A model generated the notes under the pieces. The model was not told where the DNA came from. It did not search any database and saw only the letters and a program-made list of their open reading frames with translations. From Calycina herbarum (taxonomy: Eukaryota; Ascomycota; Leotiomycetes; Helotiales; Pezizellaceae): a stretch of 64,000 bases of DNA. Shown one piece after another: positions 42,400-56,470 of the stretch. Made by a program: the position numbers and the translations under genes. Location: the NCBI GenBank assembly GCA_001414485.1, contig LLEY01000157.1, positions 62,001 through 126,000 on the forward strand, in the 5' to 3' direction. Position 1 is the first letter of the stretch, and each line of letters opens with the position of its first letter.

Positions 42400-45300
42400 C
42401 CTGCTTAGAAGTTCAGTCGCCATAGCCCTAGCAACCCCTGTAGCAGCTAGTCCGAATACTAGTTAAGTCAACGTCGTAGGAACATCTAGAAGCACTACCG
42501 GAAGAACACCTGCTAGTATATAGTTAACTAGGAACGACGACAATGTTAGTATACTAGACGTCCTCGTGTAACGGCACGAAACGGATACTACTACAAAAGA
42601 GGCATATGGAAGTGCGTTCGATAGAATGACATATCCGAATACTAGGCTCTGATACAAAGGAAAAGACCAAATTGGTCTTTCCTCAAGAGAGAGTAAGGGC
42701 ATCTATATACAAGAGGGCCGGACAATAACAAAAGTCCGTACCGATCCAGCTCTAACAATTCCGAAACCAAACTTGTACTATAATCCTGTTCCGTAACCAT
42801 CTGTGCCGTACCATACTCGGCACGTATTCTTAGCTGTTCCGATGGCTCGGCAATTCCATCAATAGCTGGCTATCACACCTCGAGCCCTATACGGTCGAAG
42901 TACTTAAGTCTATTAAAGTTAAGATACTAGACACGTATTATAGGAAGTGAAAGGAACTCGACTTATTCCTTCTTTAAATAGACATCTACTTTAACTTTAA
43001 TTCTAATAAATTCGAAGGTAATTATAATTTACAAACTATCTTTGCTATCTTCTATCTTAGGGGATTAGCGTTAGAATAGGCCTAGCTATATTTAGAAGAC
43101 TTCTTTAAGAATAAGGATAAAGATAGAAAGATAGAATTAACTAAGATTATATTTAAATCTTAGAGAGGATTTAAAGCAACTATTAGAAAAGTCTTTAGAG
43201 ACTTCGACGCGATCTAAACAGCTGTATATAAGCTTTTAGAGTTATACTAAACCAGATCTGTAATAGACTACGCTAACGAGTTTTAACGCTATAGAACGAA
43301 ATCAGGGTAGGATACTATCGCTCTTATAGAACTCTTCTATAGAGGATTAAAGATATATATCTATAAGGAAATAGCTAAGTAGAATATATAGTTCTTAACT
43401 ATTATAGGTATAATTAAGGAGGTTGTTTAGTTAGATAACCGCTTATACGAATTTAGAAAGAGTAACTCTAGACACGGGGAAAAGAGTTAAGGGTTAGGGA
43501 AGTAGAAGTACTCTTACGCTAATAAACATAGTAAGAAGGCAAACGTTATATAAAAGAAAACCTTTTTAAAGAAAGACGGACTTTCTTAGGAGAAGCGAAA
43601 TCGTCGACGTAAGTAGAACTTATATTATAACTATAGCCTCTCTAGCTATAGAGTAAATAAGTATAGTAAGAAGAAAGACTTTAAAGAGAAGGAATAAATT
43701 AATACTACGGTCTATAAGGAAGTAGTATTACTTAATAAAATTAAACTTATAGACAAGGAACTCGAAGCTAGAGGATATAGTATATAGATTGAAATAGACG
43801 CTATAGATATAGCTATAGACGCTATATACCTATAGTTAAACAACGGAATCGAGTTATAAGTTAGTAAGGTATAGAATACTAATAATAATAGAGATCTATT
43901 ACTTAAAGAATATTATAATACATAGTTAGAAATAGATTATAAATTACCTCTTTAAGTAGAATATAAATTACTACTATTAATAAGTTTATTAGAGTCGTCG
44001 GAATTAGTATCTAACTTATTAGAAGTAGATCTACGAATACTTAAGCCTAAATAAGATAAGATATAGGTATTTATTAGAACATTTAAGAGAGAGAATAGAT
44101 AGATATATATAGAAAATCAGAAACCTGATTTTTAGAGCCTATATTCTACTTAAGAGATTAACTCTACGGTTTTAACTACGTACTCGATAGTATAGAATAA
44201 ATAATACTAGGTAGTAATAGTTAGCCTTATTACTAGAAGAGAAACTATTAAGTTTAAAGAACCTAGACTAGAATAAACAGTACTAAATAACTACTTAGAG
44301 GAGGAAGACTTATAGAAGGTTACTAAGATAAAAAATAATACTACTAAATAGGAATAGTATTATCTAAAGGATTTTAATAAATATAATAGATATCTAAAAT
44401 TAGATATTACTATCTACCTACCTAGCTAAGACTATAAGTTAGAAATTAATAAGAAGTATTAAGTGTTAAGAGTAGAAAAGGAAATAGTAATATTATTTAA
44501 GAGATTAGAAGATTAGTAGATATTTAGAGTTATTTAAGTAAACCTATAAACTATTCTAATCTAGGAATTTTACTAACTAACAGAAGGTAAACGATAGGTT
44601 ACTGAAATTCTAAGAGAAATAACTATTAAATAAGTTTATTATAAACTACGAGCTATATTAGACTAGTTAATAGAGAGATACTTTATTAGAACTCTTCTAG
44701 AACCTAAGAGAACCGTAGAAGATAGTTTAATATATAAGGTAGCTTTTTCTAATAATAAAAAAGTAATATTCTTTCTAAGCTCTATAAAGGAAGATAATAG
44801 TAAAAGAAGATTTAAGGTTTATTATATTAAACTAGAAAATTATACTACTATAGAAGAGTTAAACACTACCTTTAGAGAAAATTAACTTATAATAACAGTA
44901 AAGATAAGAGGAAAGAAACTCTAAGTCTTAATTAATTCTAGAGTAACGAGTAATTTCCTTTTCTTAGTAGCTTAGAAGAAGCTAAACGTTCTAATTAAAA
45001 GTATAAGGCTATACTACTTAGGAGTAGTTAACGGAATAGACGTTATATACTAAGACGGAATTATTGATTAGTAAACTATTCTAATAAAGATTACTATTAA
45101 AGGATACTACTTAAATATATAATTTAATATTATTAAAATAAGAAGTAAGAAAGCGATACTTAGTATACTATAGATTTAAGAACATAATCTAGATATTAAC
45201 TAAAAAGCTTAGAAAATAACCTTTAGTTAATATAATTATATAAGTTTATAATTATAACTATAAGGCTAGAACAAGGTTAGCGCTACCTCTTCTAAGACGC

Positions 45301-48250
45301 TAGAACACCTTGTCTAAGGTTCTTTATAGGTTAGTAGAACAGCTAATAACGAAATATCTATATAGTATAGAGAATTTAAAGCTTTGTTTAAAAACCTAGA
45401 AGACTTATAAGCCTTACTAGAACATCGCTTATAGGATTATAAGATTAAATTAAAAGAGAGTTATTACCTCTTAAAGTAGAAGCTTTACTTATATAACTAG
45501 AAAAGCTTCTAAAGAATAGAAAGTTATATAAAGAAAGGTATTAAAAAGAGATATATTAGAAGATCTAAGTTATTAATTATCTTAAATATACTTATTATTA
45601 AGAAGAAAGATAACCTAGAAGAGAGAGTATATATTAATTACTAAGAAGTAAATTATACTATAGTTAAGAACGCTTATCTACTACTACCTAGCTAATACTT
45701 ATAGAATAAGTTAGGCAAAGTAGTACGATTTATAAAACTAGATTAATAAAACGCTTATAGACTTATATAAATAAAAGTTAGAGATAAATAGAAGATAGTA
45801 TTTACCTTACTATTAAGCTTTTATAAATATATAATTATGTTATTTAGACTTTATAATATACTAGCTATATATTAGAGATAAAATAATAATATTTTAAGAG
45901 ATCTTCTAAAAGTAACTATAATCTATTACCTAGATAATATCTTAATCTTCTTAGAAAAAGAAGAAGAATATAAGAGATATATTAAAGAAGTTTTATAATA
46001 ACTTATAAAAGTAAACTCTTAGTTAAAACTCTTAAAATACGAATTTAGAGTAACTTAGACACTTTTCTTAGAATAGGTATTTAGTTTAAAGAAAATAGAA
46101 ATAGATCTAGTAAAGATCTAAGATATCTTAAACTAGAAGTTACTAGAGAATATAAAAGATATATAGTTCTTCCTTAGATTTATAAACTTCTACTATCTAT
46201 TTATCCGAGACTATATAAAGATTACTAAACTAATATTAGTATTAGTAAAAAGAGCTATTAAATTTATATAGAATAAATAAGCTAAGAACGCTTTCTAGAA
46301 GATTAAAATAAGGTTTATAGAAAAACCTATTCTATATAATTTTAATATAGATAAACCTAGTATAATTAAAATAGATACTTTAGATATAGTAGTAGGTATA
46401 ATTTACCTATAACTAAATAATAAAGAAAGACTTATATCTATTATATATTATTCTAAAACGTTTAATCTAGTATAATAGAACTATAGTATCTTTAATAAGG
46501 AATTACTTACTATAGTATTAGCTTTAGAATACTAGAGAATTTATTTATAGCTAGCTAAATACTAGGTAACGATTCTATCTAACTATAAGAACCTTAGAAC
46601 GTTTATAATAACTAAGAAACTTACGACTAAATAGTTAGCTAGATAGGTAGAAATATTAGAAGAGTTTAATATTATTATATATTATATAAAAGGAACGTTA
46701 AACGCTTAAGCTAATACTCTTAGCTAGAAACCTAGATATAAGAGAAATAAAGAGTATAAGAAGATTACGATCTTAAAAACTCTTAAAAATAAAGACTTAG
46801 TATCTATAGTATATAAGATAGTAGTAATAAATAATATATAGATAAGTAAAATTCAGAGTATATATAAAGGTTATAACTAGTATATAAAAGGAAAACTATA
46901 GGTTCCTAGCTTATATATAAAAGAATTTATATAAGAATACTATACTATATCTATCTATAGTTACTAAGGAATTCGTAGAACTCTCTAGTAGATAAGATAA
47001 TACTACTATATTAATTAGTTATCTACGATAGTTAAGGAAGTAATAGTAGAATATAATACCTATACTAGAAATAAGGCTTCCTACTATACTTCTTATAAAC
47101 AGATAAATACTACTCTAATACTATAAATACCTTAGAAATTAATATCTATAGATTTTATTATTAAATTACTAAAATCTAAAGATCTAATAATAGGAGTTAA
47201 GTATAATACAATCCTAGTTATTATAGAATAACTTATAAAGTATATAATTCTAATAGTATATATAGAGTTAAGTATAGCTAAGGAATTAGTATTTATATTC
47301 CTTAAAGAAGTAGTCTTAAGATATAGACTATCTAAAGAGATACTCTTAGATAGAGATAAACTCTTTACTTTGAAATTTTAAATTACTTTTATAGAACGAT
47401 TAGGTATAAAAAGGAAGCTCTCTATAGCTTTCTACTCTTAGATAAATAAAGGAAACGAACGTATAAACTAAGTAGTAGAAACATACCTTTATTATTATAT
47501 AAACTACTAGTAGAATAACTAGGTAGAATTACTACCTCTAATATAGTTTGCTTATAATAGTTTAATAATAGAAATAATACTTATTATACTATTCTATACT
47601 AACTTTAGATATAAACTAATAGTATATTAAGAACTGCTATCTATAACTATTAATAACTAACTTACTTATATTCACGTCTCGAAAATCAAAGGACTATATA
47701 AGGAACTTATAGAGGATTTGTAGTTTATAGCTAAAAGAAATACATACTACTATAATAAACGACGTAGTTAGAAGCTAACGCTAAAAGAGGGGAATAAAGT
47801 CTACTTAGTATAGAAAAATATTAATATAAAAAGACTAAGTAATAAACTAGATTATAAAAAACTAGAACTATTTAAAATTAAATAAGTTAAAGAACCTTTA
47901 AATTATAAATTAGTACTACTATAGATAATAAACATCTATCTAGTATTCTATATATCCTTACTCGAACTAGTACTACTAGGAGCACTACTAGCTCTACTTA
48001 TAGAAATTCAACTAGTAAACCTAAACACTGAATATAAAGTTAAGAGGATTCTTAACTATAAACTTATTAGAGAATAGGTTAAGTATTTAATTAAATAGTT
48101 AGATTACCTATACTTAGAAAATACTTAGGAGCTAAAAGCAATCTTAACTATTGCTTAGAGGAACTTTAGAAGTTCTACTACTAAAACCTAGAGTTACTTA
48201 TATCTCGTAGTTAGAAGGAAAGGCTTTGAGAAAAGCTAAATTAAGAGACG
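42400..48250 (+). pseudogene. Decayed gag-pol of the Gypsy element
   Basis: Reverse transcriptase is visible at about 45700-45960, with a YLDN-ILIF segment where YLDDILIF is usual (GAC changed to AAC). A tether region with INFYYLFIRDY follows, then RNase H-like sequence at about 46350-46700 and integrase-like sequence at about 46850-47750. RT before RNase H before integrase defines Ty3/Gypsy order. No frame of 60 codons survives after about 42.7 kb. Confidence 0.75.
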
Positions 48251-48850
48251 GCTTAGTAATAAAAGCGGGGTTACTAGAAGAAGAAGAGGCTGCTAGCTAG
48301 GTAATCTCTAATTCCCTCTATTCTTTCTCTTTCTCTACTCTTTCTTTCTCTTTAGCTTTATTAAGCTCTTATAAGTTAGTAAGACTACGATAGAGTATCT
48401 CTTACTCCTACTCTATAAGGAAGCGTTATTGTTTTTATAAGTAGATGGTTTTCTATATAGCTTCTTCCTAAACCTTATAAGCTATCTCCTCCTCCTACTA
48501 TAACTGCTACTTCTAGGTATTAATAGATTCTTACTTAAAAATTAAGAGTATTCGGTTTTATAATTCAACATCGTAAGATTTACTCTTCCTAGTATACTCG
48601 GAGCACTTAGAACTACTAGGAATACTAACGTATTAAGAACTGGTTTTTATATTTATATAACAAGTATAAGGAATTATTTCACGTCTTAAACGTTTAATAT
48701 AAAGAGTGTTAAGAGTTCTATATTATTTAAGCTTATCTTTTAAGAGAGGTGTTAACGATATAATAGGAACTAGGGAGGCTGCTAGCCTCTTAATAATATT
48801 TCTTAGGCTATACTTAAGCGTATAGACACGCTAGTCTAAGAAGGAGATAG

Positions 48851-49313
48851 TGTTACAAACCACGGTTATATAGTAAGTAGTCTAGACAGCGTTATAATAA
48901 GATAAGGTATAATATCTAGAAATAGAAGGTAATATAGAAGGAAATTAGTAATACAAAAGGTATTTAAGGATTTTAGGATCTTACTATTATAATACTATTA
49001 GAAGTTACATACGGTTATATAACGTAATCGCTTATATCGCCTAGATCGCCTTAATTATAAGCGACGCGAGCGACGCGAGCGATGTAAGCGACGTACTTAG
49101 AAACGAAGGTTCTATATAAGACTAGCACGTCTGCTATTAGATAGAAGCTTCGTACTTAACTTTAGTTATTAATCTTATTATCTTATTTAATATCTTTAAT
49201 ATAAGTAATAAGTTTACTTCTAAGTAAATAACCCGTCGTATCTGTACTTCTTATCTATATACTAACCTTCGAGATTTAGTTATCTTTGTTTAGTTCGTTT
49301 AAGTTTCGTTATA
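48851..49313 (+). repeat. 3' LTR of the Gypsy element
   Basis: 463 bp, strongly C-to-T/G-to-A mutated relative to the 5' LTR. It has one extra copy of a CGACGCGAG unit. Confidence 0.88.
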
Positions 49314-49900
49314 ATAAATCAGCTAAGTAGAAGAGAAAGAGACTTATATTCCTTAACGAATCTGCCTCTAATAAGGCTACTAGCGTACGACGATATAGAT
49401 AGGCGCTAATTAGAATAAGAGCGTACTCTAAGAGGTAGTTAAAGCGATCGAGAGTTTAGAGCGTATTACTAGTATATACGCTCGATAGATAGCTATTGCC
49501 TATTATATTCTAGAGAGCGATTATAGCCGAGATATTTAAGAAGTAGTTAGAGGAAGATATTCTACTATAGTATAATAGAGTACTTAGTAATCGAGATATA
49601 ATTATAATAGATAGTTACTTTATCTACTAAAGCTTATAAGTAGTAGAGATATACGAGAAGAGAGAGGTAATAGTAGAGTACTTACTACTATATTATCCTT
49701 AATTTAATCTTATTAAATCGAGCTTTAAAAACCTTAAGACCTCTATCTACTAATACTATAAATAAGCGTATATCTTCCTCGATTATAATAGCTTTAAAGA
49801 CTTTTTATAAGAGTAAATACTATATATAGATAAAGAAGAGAGTACGAAAAAGAGAGCTAAGAGGTACTTTAAAAATTGCTTTTATAATATTAAATAGATT

Positions 49901-51040
49901 ATATTATATATAATTAATTTAAAGGATTATACTTAAACTATATTATCTTAAGCTACTTCTTCTTCTATAAATATCTACTCTTCTTATATACTCTCTACTA
50001 AGCGTAACCGTTCTAAAGGTTACTATTAGAATTAAAGCTATTGTTATATTAATTCGAGGAGAGTAGAAGGTATATAAGTACTCTATAATCGTCTCTAAGA
50101 AGCTTATATATATAATCGAAGTAAGAGGTTATTCTTTTAAGAAAGCTATAGAATATATAATCTCTAATATCTAAGATAATAGTAGAACGCTCTCTAATAC
50201 CTTCTATATATATATCTACTATTTTATACTAATATTCGATATTATATATAGGTTTTTTAAAATATAAGAAGTAAAAGTAAGTATAATCGTTTTACTCTTA
50301 TAAAATTAGTATAAAAGAAGAACTAGATAATAAAGTAAATATATAAATAATAAAAGTATCTCTCTCTTAAACTATGCTTTTAAAACGTCTATTAAAGCTT
50401 ATATTTAGCGTATATTTATAGAAGCTGATTTTAGCTTATATTTATTAATATCTAATATTATTAATTTAGTAGTTTTTTATATATAGCGATAAGGCTCTAT
50501 AGAAGCTAAACCTAATTAGGCTATAGCTCTATAGTACTAAACTCTTTTAGTAAATTTTAAATATTAAACTACTATACTCTTACTAGACGTTCTAGTAACT
50601 TAAAATCTTTAAAAAATCGTAACAAATCTATTATTTATTAAAATCAGCTAGTTCCTTCTTTATAGACATAAATAATACTATAAAGAATCGATATTATAAG
50701 TTAAAAAATTAATTATAATTATTAAAAATTTCTCGATTCTTCTCTCTCTCTAGTATAAGCCTTCTAAATTATATCTATAAGATCTTATATATTCTTATTC
50801 TTACTTCTACTACTACTTATATCACTTTTAAGATTAATAATCGTCTCTCTTTTATACTCTTAGACGTCTTTTAGAGGCTTTTAAAAGAGCTCTTTTCCGG
50901 TCTCTTTTTAAAGCTCGTCTTAGAACTCGTCTTAAAGCTTTTATATAAATCTATCCTTCTTATATACTCTCTTAAAAGTACTAATATCCTTAGATAACGT
51001 CTTCTATATACTAAGAGCGATATCTAAATATACTAATTCT
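49901..51040. other. Decayed AT-rich remainder of the large element
   Basis: No open frame. Traces of basic, coiled-coil-like coding sequence on the plus strand (about 50820-50960) suggest a second gene or the end of one, but it cannot be identified. Confidence 0.35.
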
Positions 51041-54000
51041 ACTATTTATTTATTTATTTATTTCTATTTAATATTAGACGGAGTCTAGATCGCGTAGTCT
51101 AGGTCTTAAAAAGTTCTAAAAGAGGGTAAATAACGCTAGAGAGGTGCTCTAGGCTATAGAGAGTGTAAACGAGTAAGCTAATTTATAAGAGATAGTTTAA
51201 AGAGAAGCTCTACTTTTAGAACAGCTCTTATCTTTAATTAGTTTATAGAATTAGAGAAAGATAAAGAAGATATATATAAAAATATAGAAAAAGAAAGGAA
51301 AAGAGAGTTTTAACTATCTTAAGAGACAGATCTTTATAAAGAACTTAGTCTTAGAATAGACCTTGTTAAAAAGCTTATTTACGAGCTTAACCTCTGTCTC
51401 TTTAACTTCTCTCTTAAGTATAGTAGTATAGAGTAAAGAAGAGCTAAGAGAGAGTATTCGAGCTGCTTTCCTCGTAGCTTTGTCGGTAATTTCATTCCCT
51501 CGAATTCTTATATAACTAGGGTACTACTATGTCTAGATCTTCTCTAGGTATAGCTAAGTAAAGTCGAATACCTTATTAAAGGTTTCTTATAAGATATTAT
51601 AGGATTAGTAGGTTAGCTATAGTATAGCCTCGAGGTTATCGAGGCAAATCTAGTACTTTATAGCCGAGGACTAAAAAGAGAATACGAGGGTAAGCTTAAG
51701 ACTATATAAGGCGGCTCTTGCTTCTATATTATATATTTCTAAGGTTTTACTAAAAGAGAAGAGCTTTATATTTAAAGTAACCTCTTCTCTTATAAGGTAT
51801 ACGCCTTCTCCTGTGTTTTTATCGTCTAAGTAAGAGCTGTTAGTAAATACAACTAGGTCCGTAGACGGAACAGAGGCGAGGAATTCAAGAAATTTAGCTT
51901 TGTAAGAGTTTTTATTACTACTAGGGCTTAGGCCAGCTACCTCGAGAAGGCGGGCTTAGTAGTTAAACCCTCTACTTTATAGAGGGTTTTAAATTAGATC
52001 GACTTCTTCTAAAGAAGAGAGAGGTTTAGAAGAGTAGTAAATAAGCCTAGCCTTTAAGCAAGGGTTATTTACATATTGCTTAAGTAGGTGTACTAAGTCG
52101 AGTTATTAAGTTCTAGTCTTAAAAGCTCTGCTTTTTACTATAAGAGTAATTTCAGCAGCTAGGAGGCTAGATTTTATAAGGAGTACCGAGGTAGGAGTGG
52201 TTTTATAGACTAGGAGGATAATCCTAGTATACTTTATAACTACTCTATCGAAGAGAGTTAGGTAGTAGCTGATCTGGTTATTTATAGTACCTGCTTAGCC
52301 TATTTTCGTATAACTAGAGTACTAGGTCTTATGTTTAAAATAGGCGATTAAGAGGATATAAGTAGTAACTACTTATTTTAACAGATATAAGAGAGATCTA
52401 CTTACTATGTTTATTATTCCTTTAAGAGTATTAGCTATAAGTGTAGCCTTACTAGCTATTCTTTTAATATAACTATAAAAGGTAAGACAGGGGTCGAAGA
52501 AGATACTAAGCTACCAGAGTTTCTATATAGGCTCTATTGTCTTTCCTTTAACTATAATAGCAGAGAGGGGCTAGATACCTCTCTTTCTTTGTTTCCTTTT
52601 ATAAGAGAAGTAGATAAGTTCTGATTTTTTAGCGTTAAAGGTAATACCCTTATCTATGCTCTACTTAAGTGTACTTACTATCTACTTTACTAGGTCCTTG
52701 ACATTCTCTGTCTTTAAAAGCCTGAAAGTAAGTAATCTAATATCGTTAGCGTAGCTGAATCTCTATACTACTAGGAGAGAACTAACTCCTAATCTAAAGA
52801 GGGGCTAGATATAGAGTATAAAGAGGATTAGTAAGATAGGCGAGCTTTATAGAAGGCTATACTAAAGCGGGGTAGCGTTGCCTACTTCTCTATTAAGCTT
52901 TACTTTTACTAATCTATTAGTTAAGAAAGAGGAGACCTATTCTACGAAGTAATATAGCTATTCTTACTCTCTTAACCTTTTAATTAGGCGGTTAGAGAGT
53001 ATTACGTCAAAGGCGCTCTTAATATCGAGTGTAAGAAGAGAGGCTTCCTACTTGTCCGTAAGAGCTGACTTAATATCGAAGGTAAGACAGATAGTAAGGT
53101 CTATAGCAGCTCTTAGTAGAAGAGCCTCGAACTGGTTTTACCCTAGAATAGAGTACTTAATAGCTATTTAAGAGACTTACTTAGCGAGGAGCCTTTTAAG
53201 CTCTTTTCTAAGGACTGAGAGTAGAGTAATTAGCTGGTATACTTGAGAGAAGGACTTGTCTTTCTTATTAGGTTTTAAGATAATAGCGACGATAGTAGAT
53301 CGGAAGATCTTCGAGTAGAAGCCTGTCTCTATACAGCCTCTGAATAGTAGGAAGATAAGGTTTGAGATCTATAGCTAGGCTACTTTAAGAACCTCTGTTA
53401 CTAGCTCGTCTTCTCCTAGTATAGTTGAAGCTTTACCGAGGATCGATTTCTCAACCTCGTATAGAGTAAGGTCTGCCTATAGAAGGGCTTAAGTAGAAGT
53501 GGTTAAGGTATTAAATAGTATATCCCCGACTTCGGCCTTGTTTATAAGCAGCTCCTATACGAGGATCTTCTGCTTCTCCTAAGTAGTAAAGCCTAGCTAA
53601 CCTGCTAAGTCTCTTAAGAGAGGAGACTTATATATTCTAGTACTCTAGTGCTACTTATAAATCTTAAAGACGTCTTTGCTCTTTGTAGCTTTATCGATTA
53701 GGTTATAGAAGTGTTCTCTCTTTACCTTCCGGATTTCCTACCTTAGACTCTTATAAAGAGACTTCAAAGCTCGAGAGCTTATATTAAGCCTTTATATCTA
53801 CCTTACCTCGGTAGCCGCCGTCTAGTATTCCTTATTCTATCAGAGGTGTCTGAATCTATATCCGAGACCTTGCTTAGTACTATAGAGATACGTGCTATAT
53901 ATGCTCTCGGTGATAAATCTTACTAGAGCCTCTAGCGATTCCGTATTTAGTTATTATATAAGTTCGTATAGCTATTACGTTTCAAGCTTACTTTAGAGAG

Positions 54001-56470
54001 TAGTCTCGAAGGTTTTAACGTTAAGAGTACTAAGTTTTAAAGGTAGATCCTTCTTTGTTAGGTTTCTTATATATAGAAGCCGGGTAAGAAGTAGGAGGTA
54101 GTTAGAGCTATACTTAAAGATAAGGTCTATCTTAGTAGATGCCCCTCTTTAGTAGAGGTTACTTAAGCAAAAGGCAAGGTTAAGAGTATTGCTAAGGTTA
54201 TACGTTTACGTTCTAAGAGAGGTAGAGAGTTATAGCCCTCTGTTCTCTGTCTAGTTGATAAGCGAGGGAGCTTATATACTTTCCTATCTAAGGAAATCCA
54301 GTTACTAGAGCTAGCTTTTTAGGTTCAAGTTGCCAGCTATAAGAGTATTCGTTATAGTAATATATTATAAGTAAAGGATAAGGTTAATAGCCTCTCTAGC
54401 GCTCTTAGTACCTAGGGCGGCGTTATATATATTAAAGATATATAATAGGAGGTCTTAAGAGAGTGTAATCTCGATATAAATAAGATCTTAGTATTTAAGC
54501 AAGGGTGTAATCAGTGTTTATTAACTTAAGAGAATCCCCGCTTCTTTTTATATAAATATAAGTACTCTAGAGGGGTTATCGTTCTAGTTATATATAGGTA
54601 TAAAGCAGGTATAATTCGAGTAGCGTCTTATAATCTAACAGCTAATCTCTCTCTAGTATATATACAGTTCCTAGATAAAGACTATGTCGACTTGTCTAGA
54701 GTAAGCTAGTTAGAGAACCAGCTCCTAGTACTCGCTAGACTTATAAACGTTAATCTGTAGAACTTAGAAGTAGTAGTTTTTAGTAAGCCTTTATCTACTT
54801 ATAGAGAAACTATGATAGTATTTCCTCGGGTTCTTTAAATAGAGAGGTCGTCGAGAGCCTCTTCTATAAGAGTGTCTATAAGGGTATTAAAATCATCTTC
54901 TTAGGATAGTAAAATAGACGAGGTAGGCGAGGTAGACGAGGTAGGCGAGAGAGGCAAGAGAGGCAAGGAAGGTAAGGTAGGCGAGGTAGTCGAGTTAGAA
55001 GAGCTGTCTACTCTAGCTTATAGAGTAGCTAGAGCTTCTATGTCTTAGCTACTACAAAAGGAGTCTTTCTTCTTTCTTATTCGTATTTTATTATATACTT
55101 ACTAAATAGTTCTCTTATTCTTAGTTAAGAGGTATATCTCTAAGTTCCTTGATCTAAGCTAGTACCCTAGGTCGTCTAAGGTATAAGGTCTACTATAATA
55201 TAAGCACTTTAGCTTATACTATATATGTTATAAACACGTAGAGTAAAAGTCTTCAGAGTGTTAAGTAGTACTATATAGATAGCACTATTGGTTCTTCTTA
55301 CAGTTCCTTTAGTTATACCACCTCTAGCACTTAGAGTACTATATAATTATAGAAACCTTAGAAAGAGGTTTAAAAAAGACTCTTCTACTAAGAAGAGATA
55401 TTATATCTAGGATAGCGTAGCTGTTCTAGGCTTCTTCCTCTTTAAAGAAGACAGTCTAGGAGATATAGAACAGCTTATCTAATAACGAGATCCTTATTAT
55501 ATTAACCTTTATAAGAGCTATTCTGATTCGTTCCTTAATTACTATAGCTACTACTTTAGAAGTAGTAGAGACGAGGGTTAATATAATTACTCCTTTTTTA
55601 TTAATCTTAATAGCTTCGATACTTTAAGATATCTCTAATAAGCGGTATACTACCTAGTTTTATAAGGTCTTAATCTTAGCTATAGAGAATAGTATCTATA
55701 TAAATACCTTCTTTATTAATAATAGAGCTTCTAGAGCAGCCTTATTCTTTAGTATAATAGCGAAACCAGAGCTAACTAAGAAGACCTCTTATATAAGCTC
55801 TTTATAGTCTATCTTTAGATTATAGAGAATAAGAAAGATAGCTAGAGTAGAATGTTTCCTTTCTAGGGAATCAAGAGGTAGTTAGATAAAGACTCTAAGG
55901 TTTAGTTTAGCTAAAGAACTCTTATTCTTATCCTTCTATAGCTTTGAAGTACTAGTAGAGAGAAGGAGAGAGTAGAGTATTATTACTAGCGTGCTTTCAG
56001 GTGCTAAGGCACCTTTTATAGTCTATACGTATAAAAAAATTTCAGCCGAGCTTAGCGAGGGAAGAGGAGTCGTAGATAGCGTAGAGCTCTCTCTATATAT
56101 AATAGAGAAGGTTTCTAAGATCAAGAGTAGTAAGAGAGGTGTCTCTAAAGTGTATACTTAGTAGAATAGTAGACTAATATTAGTAACTTAAGTATAAAAG
56201 GCTCGAAGGTAGAGAAGAAGATTAGAAGGGGCTTTGTTAAGAGTAGTGCTTAGGTAGTAATCTATAGCTTCTATAGTTTCTCCGAAGAAGGTTTAGCTTA
56301 TAGTACTATACTTAAGAGCTTTAGAAGTTGCTAAGACAAAGTACTGTTATATATTCAGAAGAGAGAGGATCGAGCGCTCTCTCTCTTTTCCTAAGTCTCT
56401 TCTTAGAGGCGTAGGTAAGACTAGAGGCCTTCTAAAGAAGGACTCTATAGAAGGAAATCAGCTTATTAAG
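51041..56470 (-). mobile_element. LINE (Tad-like non-LTR retrotransposon), reverse orientation, RIP-decayed
   Basis: Read on the minus strand: zinc-knuckle-like CCHC segments near 55340-55200, a presumptive endonuclease region about 54900-54000, then reverse transcriptase with FSYANDIRLL at about 52760 (usual FSYADDIRLL), then RNase H with an IYTNSSYLDD segment at about 51860 (usual YTDGS). The 3' end is marked by an (AAAT)n-type tail at 51065-51041. ORF1-endonuclease-RT-RNase H order and the tail fit fungal Tad-clade LINEs. The 5' boundary is approximate. Confidence 0.7.

Larger units (their letters stand above)
41937..49313 (+). mobile_element. Ty3/Gypsy LTR retrotransposon, 7.4 kb, inside the large element
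   Basis: LTRs at 41937-42390 and 48851-49313 are flanked by the 5-bp target duplication ATAAA (41932-41936 and 49314-49318). LTR starts are TGTCACGAAC and TGTTACAAAC; both end GTTATA (originally presumably GTTACA). Internal order is gag-like, protease-like, RT, RNase H, integrase, all with numerous stops. The left LTR and the first 500 internal bases are far less mutated than the rest. Confidence 0.88.
41640..49900 (+). pseudogene. Tc1/mariner (DDE_3-type) transposase of the large element, split by the Gypsy insertion
   Basis: Codons before the Gypsy insertion (about 41640-41931) and after it (from 49319) join across the ATAAA duplication. The first part looks like the helix-turn-helix region (e.g. 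VDKVADYIYDVFDLR). The second contains a decayed DDE core, with an LLLYYP-FNLI-SSFKNLK segment (about 49680-49735) in the place of the LPPYSPDFNPIE-type motif. Many in-frame TAG/TAA codons stand where Gln or Trp would be expected, the usual RIP outcome. It is dead. Confidence 0.6.
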
